A stretch of 64,000 nucleotides of DNA. Source: Nemertoderma westbladi (taxonomy: Eukaryota > Xenacoelomorpha > Nemertodermatida > Nemertodermatidae). Location: the NCBI GenBank assembly GCA_032718475.1, contig JAUCBJ010000668.1, positions 62,001 through 126,000 of the forward strand. The letters run 5' to 3'. This document shows, one piece after another, positions 54,901 through 56,474 of the stretch (its first letter is position 1; every line of letters starts with the position of its first letter). Both the position numbers and the translations under genes were made by a program. The notes under the pieces are model-generated. The model ran no database searches. It was not told where the DNA came from and saw only the letters and a list, made by a program, of their open reading frames with translations.

Positions 54901-56474
54901 ACCAGTCGAGATATATTTTTCCTCATCCGCACTAACCTATTGCACCTGTCTAGATATATTTTTTCCCATCCGCACTAACCTATTGCATCAGTCTAGATAT
55001 ATTTTTCCTCATCCACTAACCTATTGCATCAGTCTAGTCTAGATATATTTTTCCTCATCCACTAACCTATTGCACCTGTCTAGATATATTTTTTCCCATC
55101 CGCACTAACCTATTGCATCAGTCTAGATATATATTTTTCCTCATCCACTAACCTATTGCACCAGTCTAGATATATTTTTCCTCATCCACTAACCTATTGC
55201 ATCAGTCTAGTCTAGATATATTTTTCCTCATCCACTAACCTATTGCACCTGTCTAGATATATTTGTTCTCATCCGCACTAACCTATTGCACCAGTCTAGA
55301 TATATTTTTCCTCATCCACACTAACCTATTGCAACAGTCTAGATATATTTTTACTCATCCGCACTAGCCCATTGCACCAGTCGAGATATATTTTTCCTCA
55401 TCCGCACTAACCTATTGCACCAGTCTAGATATATTTTTCCTCATCCGCACTAACCTATTGCACCAGTCTAGATATATTTTTCCTCATCCACACTAACCTA
55501 TTGCACCAGTCGAGATATATTTTTCCTCATCCGCACTAACCTATTGCACCAGTCTAGATATATTTTTCCTCATCCGCACTAACCTATTGCACCAGTCTAG
55601 ATATATTTTTTCTCATCCGCACTAACCTATTGCATCAGTCTAGATATAATTTTTCTCATCCGCACTAAGCTATTGCACCAGTCGAGATATATTTTTTCTC
55701 ATCCGCACTAACCTATTGCATCAGTCTAGATATATTTTTTCTCATCCGCACTAACCTATTGCATCAGTCTAGATATAATTTTTCTCATCCGCAATAACCT
55801 ATTGCACCAGTCTAGATATATTTTTCCTCATCCACTAACCTATTGCACCAGTCTAGATATAATTTTTCTTATCCGCACTAACCTATTGCAACAGTCTAGA
55901 TATATTTTTCCTCATCCACTAACCTATTGCACCAGTCTAGATATATTTTTTCCCATCCGCACTAACCTATTGCATCAGTCTAGATATATTTTTCCTCATC
56001 CACTAACCTATTGCATCAGTCTAGTCTAGATATATTTTTCCTCATCCACTAACCTATTGCACCTGTCTAGATATATTTTTTCCCATCCGCACTAACCTAT
56101 TGCATCAGTCTAGATATATATTTTTCCTCATCCACTAACCTATTGCACCAGTCTAGATATATTTTTCCTCATCCACACTAACCTATTGCAACAGTCTAGA
56201 TATATTTTTTCTCATCCGCACTAAGCTATTGCACCAGTCTAGATATATTTTTCCTCATCCACTAACCTATTGCACCAGTCTAGATATAATTTTTCTCATC
56301 CGCACTAACCTATTGCACCAGTCTAGATACATTTTTTCATCATCCGTTAGTTGTAATGCTCTGCGCTTCGCTTGCTCATATAACTTTGAACTTCTATCGG
56401 AAAGAAGACCCAGCTGAATGATATCCGGTGGGTGTTTCTGTACTAACAGATGACTGTTTACGCTCACCATAGTC
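15775..56474 (-). CDS. APAF1: APAF1-like apoptosome protein gene, 3' part (eleven exons)
   Basis: In other animals APAF1 binds cytochrome c through its WD40 propellers and assembles the apoptosome that activates the initiator caspase. Eleven exons join in consistent phase: 56310-56474, 47690-47853, 41084-41328, 40237-40429, 37758-37962, 29390-29606, 29118-29249, 28405-28650, 18489-18764, 17703-18074 and 15775-15942 (stop). They give about 793 residues. The product follows vertebrate APAF1 collinearly: the helical-region end (PDIIQLGL...YLDWCNR), a series of WD40 repeats (IWDAVSGK, GTVKVW, GHRNMVSNLCWSPD), the APAF1-typical stretch near HTVLKRDLDGVL, and the C-terminal blade (LATGDDTGRVKVW, WVTDIAF, LLQTFYVNG, SGLLYMLE). 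CARD and NB-ARC exons were not found and should lie beyond the right edge. Introns of up to about 9.6 kb hold satellites, transposons and other genes. APAF1 is favoured over other NB-ARC or NACHT WD40 proteins by the collinear match on both sides of the propellers. Confidence 0.88.
16104..16424. repeat. diverged half of a poly-C foldback element
   Basis: After 18 C it reads CCCCAATTTTTCTACAAATC, then GAAATTTGAAACA, CACTGCAGGCCATTTTATTA and TTCTAGAATA. These are the landmarks of the left arm of the foldback at 23447-24293, with a different middle. Only one arm is seen. It lies in the last APAF1 intron. Confidence 0.65.
16425..17702. other. APAF1 intron sequence
   Basis: AT-rich intron DNA. 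Near 16860-16970 there are several inverted copies of a CCTGTAACC/GGTTACAGG motif that can pair. No gene was recognised. Confidence 0.5.
17703..18074 (-). CDS. APAF1: APAF1-like exon, C-terminal WD40 blades
   Basis: The exon is 372 bp, phase 0 at both ends, with acceptor CCACAG|ATATGGGATG and donor AAG|GTTAGT. It encodes IWDVLSGKLLRDI, then CVRSCRFSPCSRYLATGDDT, GRVKVW and WVTDIAFNADGSRLVSTGDN. This corresponds to the vertebrate APAF1 blades with CVRCSAFS...LATGDDNGEIRIWN and GGWVTDLCFSPDGKMLISAGG. Confidence 0.9.
18115..18380. repeat. degenerate CTGT/TATTGTCTGTTTGTC repeat in intron
   Basis: A CTGT-rich simple repeat grading into a roughly 17-bp unit TCTATATTGTCTGTTTG. It lies in the intron between the exons at 18489-18764 and 17703-18074. 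The open frames across it are repeat-driven. Confidence 0.8.
18489..18764 (-). CDS. APAF1: APAF1-like exon, WD40 blades
   Basis: The exon is 276 bp, phase 0 at both ends (TTTTTACAG|ATTTACAATC; CTC|GTAAGT). It encodes IYNHNTKDLRNV, then WLITAGNDKLISVWSLSTN, SLEGHTSAVNQVKSF and SIANDGRLL. It matches the vertebrate APAF1 segment with TLISSSDDAEIQVWN and GHQETVKDFRLL. The 22-bp satellite begins about 40 bp upstream of its acceptor. Confidence 0.9.
18806..23446. repeat. 22-bp satellite array, about 210 units
   Basis: The unit is GTTAGATTGTAAATAAATACAA, extremely homogeneous over 4.6 kb. The few variants occur as ATTCAAG near 19497-19525, CATGTTAG near 18990, and GTTATATTG in two adjacent units near 22715-22745. 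Adjacent shared variants point to recent local duplication. On the minus (transcribed) strand each unit has a branch-site-like TCTAAC and ATTTACAATC, which is identical to the first ten bases of the neighbouring exon. The array abuts a foldback element at 23447. Confidence 0.97.
23447..24293. mobile_element. foldback element with about 390-bp inverted arms and C/G homopolymers
   Basis: The left arm starts GACACGGAC followed by 19 C and AATTTTTCTACAAATC. The right arm is its inverse, ending ATTTG, 13 G and TCCGTGTC. The arms match almost base for base (for example CGGAATTTTCGATTTTGCCT and AGGCGAAATCGAAAATTCCG), separated by about 75 bp near 23850-23925. There is no coding capacity. Outside the right end the sequence continues ATCAGAAAATGACACTATAG, also found at the end of the related element at 28713-29030. 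The left end lacks this extension because the satellite starts there. Confidence 0.85.
24325..28020. mobile_element. composite region of GGCC-rich repeats with inverted ends
   Basis: The left end (GTATAGATATACGTTTGGGC then TGAAGGGCCAC) is roughly inverted at the right end (ATGGCCCTTTAGGCCGAACG then TACATATATACATAT). The interior has many AGGGCCA/TGGCCCT motifs. A block at about 24830-24970 recurs at about 26490-26615 (TTCAAAATTGATTTATTAAA). A second inverted-repeat element (26624-27947) is inserted inside. The middle (25000-26450) is AT-rich and unassigned. All of this lies in the 9.6 kb intron between exons 28405-28650 and 18489-18764. Confidence 0.5.
26624..27947. mobile_element. element with CACTGA ends and AACC..GGTT tandem repeats
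   Basis: It starts TACACTGATAAAACACAACC and ends GGTTTATCTTTTTCAGTGTA, a short imperfect inverted repeat. Inside, a unit of about 150-165 bp is repeated three to four times (27180-27790) with landmarks AAACCATGGTTTCATAGG, ACAAACCGTGC and GGTTTGAGAGATT. Palindromic AACCNNGGTT motifs recur throughout. There is no coding frame. CACTG-type ends resemble CACTA-like DNA transposons, but I could not confirm a target-site duplication. Confidence 0.55.
28405..28650 (-). CDS. APAF1: APAF1-like exon, inter-propeller segment
   Basis: The exon is 246 bp, phase 0 at both ends (GTTTCAG|ATTTGGGATG; AAG|GTAAGT). It encodes IWDAMELQPNTTHTVLKRDL, DGVLDDGKVLVGAGDN and FAYGCDTGTIK. It matches the vertebrate APAF1 stretch IRLWE..K..CKNSAVMLKQ, in which the blade is atypical. 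This is one of the best arguments for APAF1 over generic WD40 proteins. Confidence 0.9.
28713..29030. repeat. degraded foldback-family element
   Basis: The left end, TAGTGTCATTTTCAGATGAC, is inverted at the right end, AATCAGAAAATGACATTATA. Internal landmarks GTGTCTTTTGTGAAATCTGA, GAGAAACAGCTGAGA and GGAGGCCATGTAATAT are shared with the foldback at 23447-24293. It lies in the intron between exons 29118-29249 and 28405-28650. Confidence 0.7.
29118..29249 (-). CDS. APAF1: APAF1-like exon, WD40 blade
   Basis: The exon is 132 bp, phase 0 at both ends (CATATAG|ATTCGCATAT; ATG|GTGAGT). It encodes IRIWDAVSGKIISTLNMHTS, then WVYSVAFSHCGRKIISASDD and ETVM. This is a canonical WD40 repeat (SWVYSVAFS...SASDDETV) equivalent to vertebrate APAF1 LSWVHGVMFSPDGSSFLTSS. 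Confidence 0.9.
29390..29606 (-). CDS. APAF1: APAF1-like exon, WD40 blade
   Basis: The exon is 217 bp. One base completes a split Arg codon from the previous exon, then it reads NMVSNLCWSPDSSTIASSCW, GEVHVWDAVSQSS and VQSLAFHPSGRSLAGGLNSF. Acceptor TTTTGTAG|GAATATGG; donor TCG|GTTAGT. Joined to exon 37758-37962 it forms a proper repeat start, TYTGH-R-NMVSNLCWSPD, which fixes the donor used there. Confidence 0.9.
29989..30155. repeat. 58-bp minisatellite, block 1 (about 3 units)
   Basis: Diverged units of the same repeat as 36074-37795 (GTCAGTAACAACTCGAGACA, CACTGAC, CACTAACCTATG). It is cut off at 30155 by the LINE. The last bases, TAACCTAT, recur just after the LINE and look like its target-site duplication. 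Confidence 0.85.
30156..31909 (+). mobile_element. non-LTR retrotransposon (LINE), 5'-truncated and decayed
   Basis: Reverse transcriptase is recognisable in pieces: ASGVDGVPPEVFK, LVPVPKKGNLTLYGSFRGIS, QNGFRKGRGTMEPILALRRI, FVDFFKAFDAVSRSRIF, GILQGDILAPFLF, LDFADDLGVLS (the catalytic FADD box) and WALTAEDTKSLDGTFTRMLR. At least two frameshifts (near 30630 and 30735), a stop at 30903 (TAA before GTGTTATGG) and further breaks after 31560 show it is dead. The 3' end reads VHNLVLW-like codons and then a (TAG)n tail. It is flanked by TAACCTAT (30148-30155 and 31910-31917). The endonuclease region is absent. The clade is probably RTE-like, uncertain. It inserted into the 58-bp minisatellite. Confidence 0.88.
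31910..32111. repeat. 58-bp minisatellite, block 2 (about 3.5 units)
   Basis: Near-consensus 58-bp units between the LINE and the LTR element. It ends in AGTAA (32107-32111), duplicated at 36074-36078 by the LTR element insertion. Confidence 0.92.
32112..32397 (-). repeat. LTR (3' LTR in element orientation)
   Basis: 286 bp, starting TGTGATGATCCGATGTGGGA and ending GGGATCTCCACA on the plus strand. It looks identical to 35788-36073. Confidence 0.95.
32441..34096 (-). pseudogene. pol remnant: RNase H C-terminal part plus integrase
   Basis: 551 codons from the first Met; the coding frame actually extends seven codons further up, to the stop at 34118. It starts in the RNase H motif (YAMVELELLAVTWALRKCRI, then IVTDHRPL). 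Integrase follows: an HHCC zinc motif (HASHQGVERTK ... CGLCQES), a catalytic core with Asp in SADLFDV, Asp in RTDGGPQFDA and Glu in SSNGHAEAAVK, and a C-terminal chromatin/DNA-binding region. The first RNase H aspartate and all reverse transcriptase motifs are absent. It is in the same frame as gag-protease, separated by one TAA. Confidence 0.9.
34118..35752 (-). CDS. Gag-protease polyprotein of the LTR element
   Basis: The best start is the ATG at 35752 (MAYSHDST). The N-terminal third has a charged coiled segment (EEYRRVVEEQRREDARRADE), followed by a Ty3-type capsid region (RLPEFRTWRRQWEFFV ... RPGETVDEYRIAL). Two zinc knuckles follow: one irregular (CGNCGGTPHTTRSDC) and one canonical CCHC (CLNCQRRGHLQRMC). 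The retropepsin motif LVLPDTGSDVNIMG comes next. The frame ends in a TAA exactly where the deletion joins it to RNase H, so the normal Gag-Pol continuation is lost. The frame itself is intact and could still make Gag and protease. Confidence 0.9.
   Translation of the reverse strand: MAYSHDSTLPATDDRDGTLSESDVSATVSPKTHHTRKLSYDELFRALTDHQRVADDQHRRETEEYRRVVEEQRREDARRADERLAALIEALLPRAAIPLAPPTMPTAGDHGPNPRHPPRVIDTRALERLDADIRLPEFRTWRRQWEFFVRQHRLTSYPVDEQTAALLGTFTTRLARSVEVNCALDLSDPTLAPSTVLDALQVYLRGQSNLALDYVNFINRSQRPGETVDEYRIALEDLGAELCTHCRSHQIAVRFVAGLLCAETKQKLLARTPFPDLPEVIDISRAEEAASREHANVRIGGPTSSVYRATSRELPRDNGRRRGSHRSVDRQCGNCGGTPHTTRSDCPAYEVICLNCQRRGHLQRMCRSSAPAATHGKVGLLRTHQITDSTSHGTRPERPVPAPLVSVTISGARGSCTLLVLPDTGSDVNIMGLTLVGRFGEQPDRLHESAQQVEAANGLSLHIGGSLPLTISFQNRSLSTSFLISREYDGILLSWRTCTELGILRYHDAVPQPLMATAMAIQHPQTPVQSMRPLPPPLVLNICL
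35788..36073 (-). repeat. LTR (5' LTR in element orientation)
   Basis: 286 bp, identical by eye to 32112-32397. The promoter would lie here, reading leftwards. An AT-rich TATATATATA stretch near 35970 could serve as a TATA region. Confidence 0.95.
36074..37795. repeat. 58-bp minisatellite, block 3 (about 29 units), made of exon end plus splice donor
   Basis: The unit in plus orientation is CACTGACAGTGACACCCACT, AACCTATGACCAGTGTATGT, CAGTAACAACTCGAGACA. On the minus strand it reads exon end (TGTCTCGAGTTGTTACTGAC, ATACACTGGTCATAG), the donor GTTAGTGGG, then TGTCACTGTCAGTG. The last 38 bp of the array (37758-37795) are the real end of the APAF1 exon. Variants include TTTACAACTC, CCGGTGT and CTACTAACC. 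Block 3 continues blocks 1 and 2 across the LINE and LTR insertions. Confidence 0.95.
37758..37962 (-). CDS. APAF1: APAF1-like exon whose 3' end is the founder of the 58-bp array
   Basis: The exon is 205 bp, with acceptor GATCTAG|GCTCCATT. It encodes SITVIDLSTEGEMQ, CAHFDAVKDVSFSPNGNTIA, SCSVDGTVKVWAPQSVCLEL and LLTYTGHR. The donor chosen is CATAG|GTTAGTGGG. It keeps the WD40 GH and joins in phase to NMVSNLCWSPD. A donor one or more units further on would read a TAG within the next unit. Confidence 0.88.
38402..38423. repeat. poly-G tract (22 G)
   Basis: The longest homopolymer in the window. It lies in the APAF1 intron between exons 40237-40429 and 37758-37962. The surrounding 37963-39689 shows no gene. 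No inverted partner was found. Confidence 0.9.
39690..39966 (+). mobile_element. 5'-truncated copy of the same LINE
   Basis: About 95% like 31625-31905 by eye (GAGGACCAGCCAGTGCATAA, ACTTTCTTGAGACGCATCTT). Here the end of the LINE protein is still open: LRFAGHCFRREDQPVHNLVL, WQPHGVNKHGGQPM, GLEDADDLANVMGDRELWRW, then a stop. It ends GATCCTAGTAGTAG, the start of the (TAG)n tail. It shows the family inserted more than once. Confidence 0.88.
40237..40429 (-). CDS. APAF1: APAF1-like exon, WD40 region
   Basis: The exon is 193 bp, with acceptor ACATTGCAG|CTCAACTT and donor ACG|GTAAGT. It encodes LNLDSINIKKNQPKLQF, then SQHRIISKVQFHPSNSNQLV and CCSGNG. Its first half, with the end of the previous exon, is a stretch of about 60 residues with no clear vertebrate counterpart; the second half resumes the WD40 pattern. 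Confidence 0.82.
40430..41083. other. APAF1 intron sequence
   Basis: AT-rich intron between exons 41084-41328 and 40237-40429. No gene or repeat family was recognised. Confidence 0.5.
41084..41328 (-). CDS. APAF1: APAF1-like exon, WD40 blade
   Basis: The exon is 245 bp, with acceptor TTGTTTTAG|GTGACG and donor GGC|GTGAGT. Joined to the previous exon it reads SDVRICHDNTVLCCTFSHDD, AKFASCGSDNTVRIWDSSTG, ELIAKFSAAEDEAL. This parallels vertebrate APAF1 EVLCCAFSTDDRFIATCSVD. After that it encodes a Gly/Asn-rich stretch (PGNAAGNYGRRSYPGG) not typical of the family. Confidence 0.9.
41329..42873. other. APAF1 intron sequence upstream of the nested PARL-like gene
   Basis: Intron DNA containing the 41-bp minisatellite (41708-41930). 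The open frame at 42338-42805 has no protein-like pattern. The promoter of the PARL-like gene should lie near 42800-42870, but no core element is clear. Confidence 0.5.
41708..41930. repeat. 41-bp minisatellite, about 5.5 units
   Basis: The unit is TCTTTAGATGTTGGTACTGA, TGGAGAGCTGGCCGTGGAGGG. One unit has a 4-bp TAGA insertion and several differ at one or two bases. Unlike the 43- and 58-bp arrays it does not include an exon edge. Confidence 0.93.
42874..44295 (+). CDS. PARL-like rhomboid lacking catalytic residues, single exon
   Basis: A 473-residue frame. The N-terminus (MLILHARLQSCRLLIKTQR) looks like a mitochondrial presequence. The body follows PARL, the inner-membrane rhomboid that cleaves PINK1, PGAM5 and Smac in vertebrates. 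Landmarks are a first membrane segment near 125-145 followed by AWRYEDAKRKFD, YKREFIKFYNANKG near 169, QVYLSATVVA near 291, a helix with GPAPGM at 322-327, TAGTALKAAVATETA at 379-393, and ALLFGVFYV near 427. The active-site GxSGA is GPAPGM here, so the serine is gone. The catalytic histidine position (seven before the Gly of LLFG) is Arg424. A regulatory pseudoprotease is inferred. The start is uncertain: an overlapping 52-codon frame at 42906 could indicate a different N-terminus. It is nested in an APAF1 intron on the opposite strand. Confidence 0.78.
   Translation: MMLILHARLQSCRLLIKTQRPTQNPLTKLTMRTLKISAQLQTADTDNEIQKMVWHSRRKERLIKPDTESTALIRPTDYQWDEFPRDKHGIPLDTPRYRHYKRVKYTEILTSRYHDYTGPRPMDILRLCAVASGVLLVVCIGVSAWRYEDAKRKFDASIAANCCHDDQEYKREFIKFYNANKGDPNEVHLITYGILAYHWSVKLFSYGFEAIKRGTFTERFDPSRWDPWNFSRPSPHPELRPGSSWSRLLRHLLVPRLLRSNHTIFLLVVSLLFHEVMQQAPPVLDKFQALQVYLSATVVAQCGGECFRYIRRTFPPRLGVCGPAPGMLALVATVAFLRPDVQLWIPAFNRNYLSYTPVPATDRPLWRYFDATEWRWYPTAGTALKAAVATETALCLLATTGRPIHNLFYIKSAIRSLHSSHASRLTALLFGVFYVVFFSDFCANQQVTIVTQYDKLRDSFSNYRTKPSLFNSH
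44759..45996 (+). CDS. DPH5: diphthine methyl ester synthase, three exons
   Basis: Exons 44759-44927, 45179-45644 and 45813-45996 join in phase to 272 residues (human 285). DPH5 methylates the modified histidine of elongation factor 2 in diphthamide synthesis, using S-adenosylmethionine in the cytosol. The product starts MLYLVGLGLCDAKDITLRGL, continues VYLEAYTSIL, then LVVGDPLGATTHTDLL (the methyltransferase core), VGCCGLQLYRYGETVSLPLW, HTLCLLDIKVKEQS and ENLIKGRKIYEPPRYMTS. It ends NTLAIGLARVGLPDQKIVFG, LVIPAPELHDLE. Donors are GCAG|GTAAAA and CTAA|GTAAGT; acceptors TTCACAG|ATCGG and GTTTCAG|CACTC. It lies 463 bp downstream of the PARL-like gene on the same strand. AATAAA at 45995-46000 overlaps the stop codon. 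Confidence 0.96.
45995..46000 (+). terminator. AATAAA overlapping the DPH5 stop
   Basis: The stop TAA (45994-45996) runs into AATAAA, as in ATG5. It is a plausible poly(A) signal giving a minimal 3' UTR. Confidence 0.5.
46331..47551 (-). CDS. type I membrane protein with Ig-like ectodomain, unidentified
   Basis: A 406-residue frame without introns. It has a signal peptide (residues 1-21, hydrophobic VIALIDILVALFVGVV). The long ectodomain has several N-glycosylation sequons (NGS, NQT, NWT, NES, NVT, NRT, NVS) and cysteine pairs spaced as in Ig folds, for example around KLECGLLNLE and VEFSCVHSRDSC, and EQDYGVYVAEVR near the membrane. One membrane helix lies at about 333-357 (LVVIMVVSCLLIAFGAVPVV), then a basic stop-transfer KRNREESARRQRR. 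The tail of about 45 residues has APPAYYTVV, a PPAY motif, and ends LTEIY. No family was recognised; an immune-type receptor is an inference from layout. It is nested in the APAF1 intron on the same strand as APAF1. Confidence 0.75.
   Translation of the reverse strand: MKVIALIDILVALFVGVVRANGSALQCSCSVDGESSSKFCHFTTNQTVKLECGLLNLEHETQDTGQTVHGYLEGVPIANWTKLPDNDQSGVRYVTEVITNESHYRGVEFSCVHSRDSCSVDLYHKANVTKLEVGKILVFLRKPGFVSDLDTCDLDERRRESELIWINELGEQITTDKHLTTKLYFSQMLICTERVGEEYTNVKKLFVQVFKLVVSRGNGSVVVFSGVTLAVQFGEVLNLEWQAVTRPGFTRTVKDYDMVYSIEGPRGNRTVVRESSRITVSSEQDYGVYVAEVRPGSHADNNGKTLGNKKVDSVVIRFAIVEANNVSSQKLRLVVIMVVSCLLIAFGAVPVVLFLMYFKRNREESARRQRRCESVSKVSVAPPAYYTVVSVDRSGSKTNQQLTEIY
47690..47853 (-). CDS. 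APAF1: APAF1-like exon, first WD40 blade
   Basis: The exon is 164 bp, with acceptor TATTTCAG|AGACCC and donor ACA|GTTAGT. In the joined frame it reads RDPSQPLQLSTKHHDGPVHC, ARFSHNGSLFISGGDDYSIK, ICDAESGRIILPKPN. It corresponds to the first APAF1 repeat (vertebrate TDAVYHACFSEDGQRIASCG). The frame is the one set by the donor at 56310. Confidence 0.9.
47854..48299. other. APAF1 intron sequence
   Basis: AT-rich intron DNA with no recognised gene. Confidence 0.5.
48300..49440 (+). pseudogene. LINE relic: endonuclease start joined to reverse-transcriptase end
   Basis: The first frame reads VSLWNIEG, NSDVLLFTETLC and GGLMILCKPELN, the opening of an APE-type LINE endonuclease. From 48737 another frame reads DGKEIEICNKYEYLGIVMQQ, LSFSKHIDQKKRKAF and QLDKVKFTFLKRQLGLSKYS, the region after the reverse-transcriptase palm. 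The catalytic centre is missing. Further stops follow, and the remnant fades near a poly-C run (49452-49469). It is a different LINE family from the one at 30156. Confidence 0.7.
49452..49469. repeat. poly-C tract (18 C)
   Basis: It follows the LINE relic. No inverted partner was identified. Confidence 0.9.
49470..50243. other. spacer upstream of RBM48
   Basis: AT-rich until about 49900, then poly-C at 49945-49961 and an inverted CCAAT box (GATTGGCTGT) near 49970, which may belong to the RBM48 promoter. No coding sequence was seen. Confidence 0.5.
50244..51317 (+). CDS. RBM48: RNA-binding motif protein 48, single exon
   Basis: A 357-residue protein (human 367). RBM48 works with ARMC7 in the minor (U12-type) spliceosome. 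The conserved N-terminus is clear: CGTRPPYRDGRRERAVKVFT, then an RRM at about 34-114 (ESLYLLVHRVPTVAPIEDLL, FTQTFLIKFSS, FNFFGGFIHVTYAPE), then the family-typical LESLAETRDKF. The remaining two thirds are low-complexity, basic and serine/asparagine-rich, as in other RBM48s. They include a short duplicated motif near the end (VGKSDKVSDPN, IGKSHKVSDPR). The start Met agrees with the family. There are no introns. It is nested in the APAF1 intron on the opposite strand. Confidence 0.93.
   Translation: MNHHRRLEVCGTRPPYRDGRRERAVKVFTVADESLYLLVHRVPTVAPIEDLLKLFGKFGNISHHERREQELSTTDNEFTQTFLIKFSSLLGAGFARRRLDDFNFFGGFIHVTYAPELESLAETRDKFLTRSRRVVHHIERLRREKAGNLNSGVRGKKITGEGGRLISRKRDKNSSVLNKNVPLQRPTNTSDSTTDSNALEIAETSEVYSRKETSSPRTPIPPILDVALNPRNNVNPPAIGHAVDQSKYSAYHGGDRLLTSKIQPKAFTLTENNSVTIVTGKVKRPNKVQKSNRGGHNRGCWSWRKREVSDHKIDPNQTVGKSDKVSDPNRSIGKSHKVSDPRLFLPRILSLSSRKHP
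51428..51497 (+). other. stem-loop with GAGCGAGCCACGAAAGTAAG motif
   Basis: ATAGTGG and CCACTAT pair around GAGCGAGCCACGAAAGTAAG and GCGAGC. A related motif with a similar stem lies at 60896-60942 (CTATGAGAG, CGAGCCATGAAATAAGTGAG, CTCAGCATAG). Both are 110-240 bp after a coding region. Function unknown: possibly the end of a repeat family or an RNA structure. Confidence 0.45.
51466..51813 (+). other. 115-codon open frame of unknown status
   Basis: The frame starts MATTISTWVSCLSVGLSVCL and has a hydrophobic start, then a basic middle (EKKFRYRKIPYRQTSTGR). No family was recognised. The first part overlaps CTGT-like simple sequence. It may be part of a repeat rather than a gene. Confidence 0.2.
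51925..56337. repeat. 43-bp minisatellite, about 100 units, made of exon end plus splice donor
   Basis: The plus-strand unit is CTCATCCGCACTAACCTATT, GCACCAGTCTAGATATATTT, TTC. On the minus strand it reads GAAAAATATATCTAGACTGG, TGCAATAG|GTTAGTGCGG, ATGAG, that is, the last 28 nt of APAF1 exon 56310-56474 and the first 15 nt of its intron. The array runs without a break from inside the exon leftwards. From about 53030 to 55400 a trimeric higher-order unit of about 129 bp recurs. One subunit in each trimer has CACTAGCCCATTGC, which destroys the donor GT. Confidence 0.97.
56310..56474 (-). CDS. APAF1: APAF1-like exon whose 3' end is the founder of the 43-bp array
   Basis: The exon is 165 bp, with acceptor TATCTTTAG|GACTATGG and donor AATAG|GTTAGTGCGG. 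It encodes TMVSVNSHLLVQKHPPDIIQ, LGLLSDRSSKLYEQAKRRAL and QLTDDEKMYLDWCNR. It parallels vertebrate APAF1 SLNGHLLGRQPFPNIVQLGL and YQQAKLQAKQEV..MLYLEW, the end of the helical region before the first WD40 blade. The chosen donor joins in phase to RDPSQPLQLS. It is the most 5' exon I could place. Confidence 0.9.

Noticed and set aside
51925-56337. CRISPR-like regular repeat array
   Set aside because: The units are contiguous with no unique spacers, the genome is eukaryotic, and the unit equals an exon/intron junction of the host gene.
55802-56417. Plus-strand frames reading HQSRYIFPHPLTYC repeats
   Set aside because: They are translations of the 43-bp minisatellite and the antisense of the APAF1 exon.
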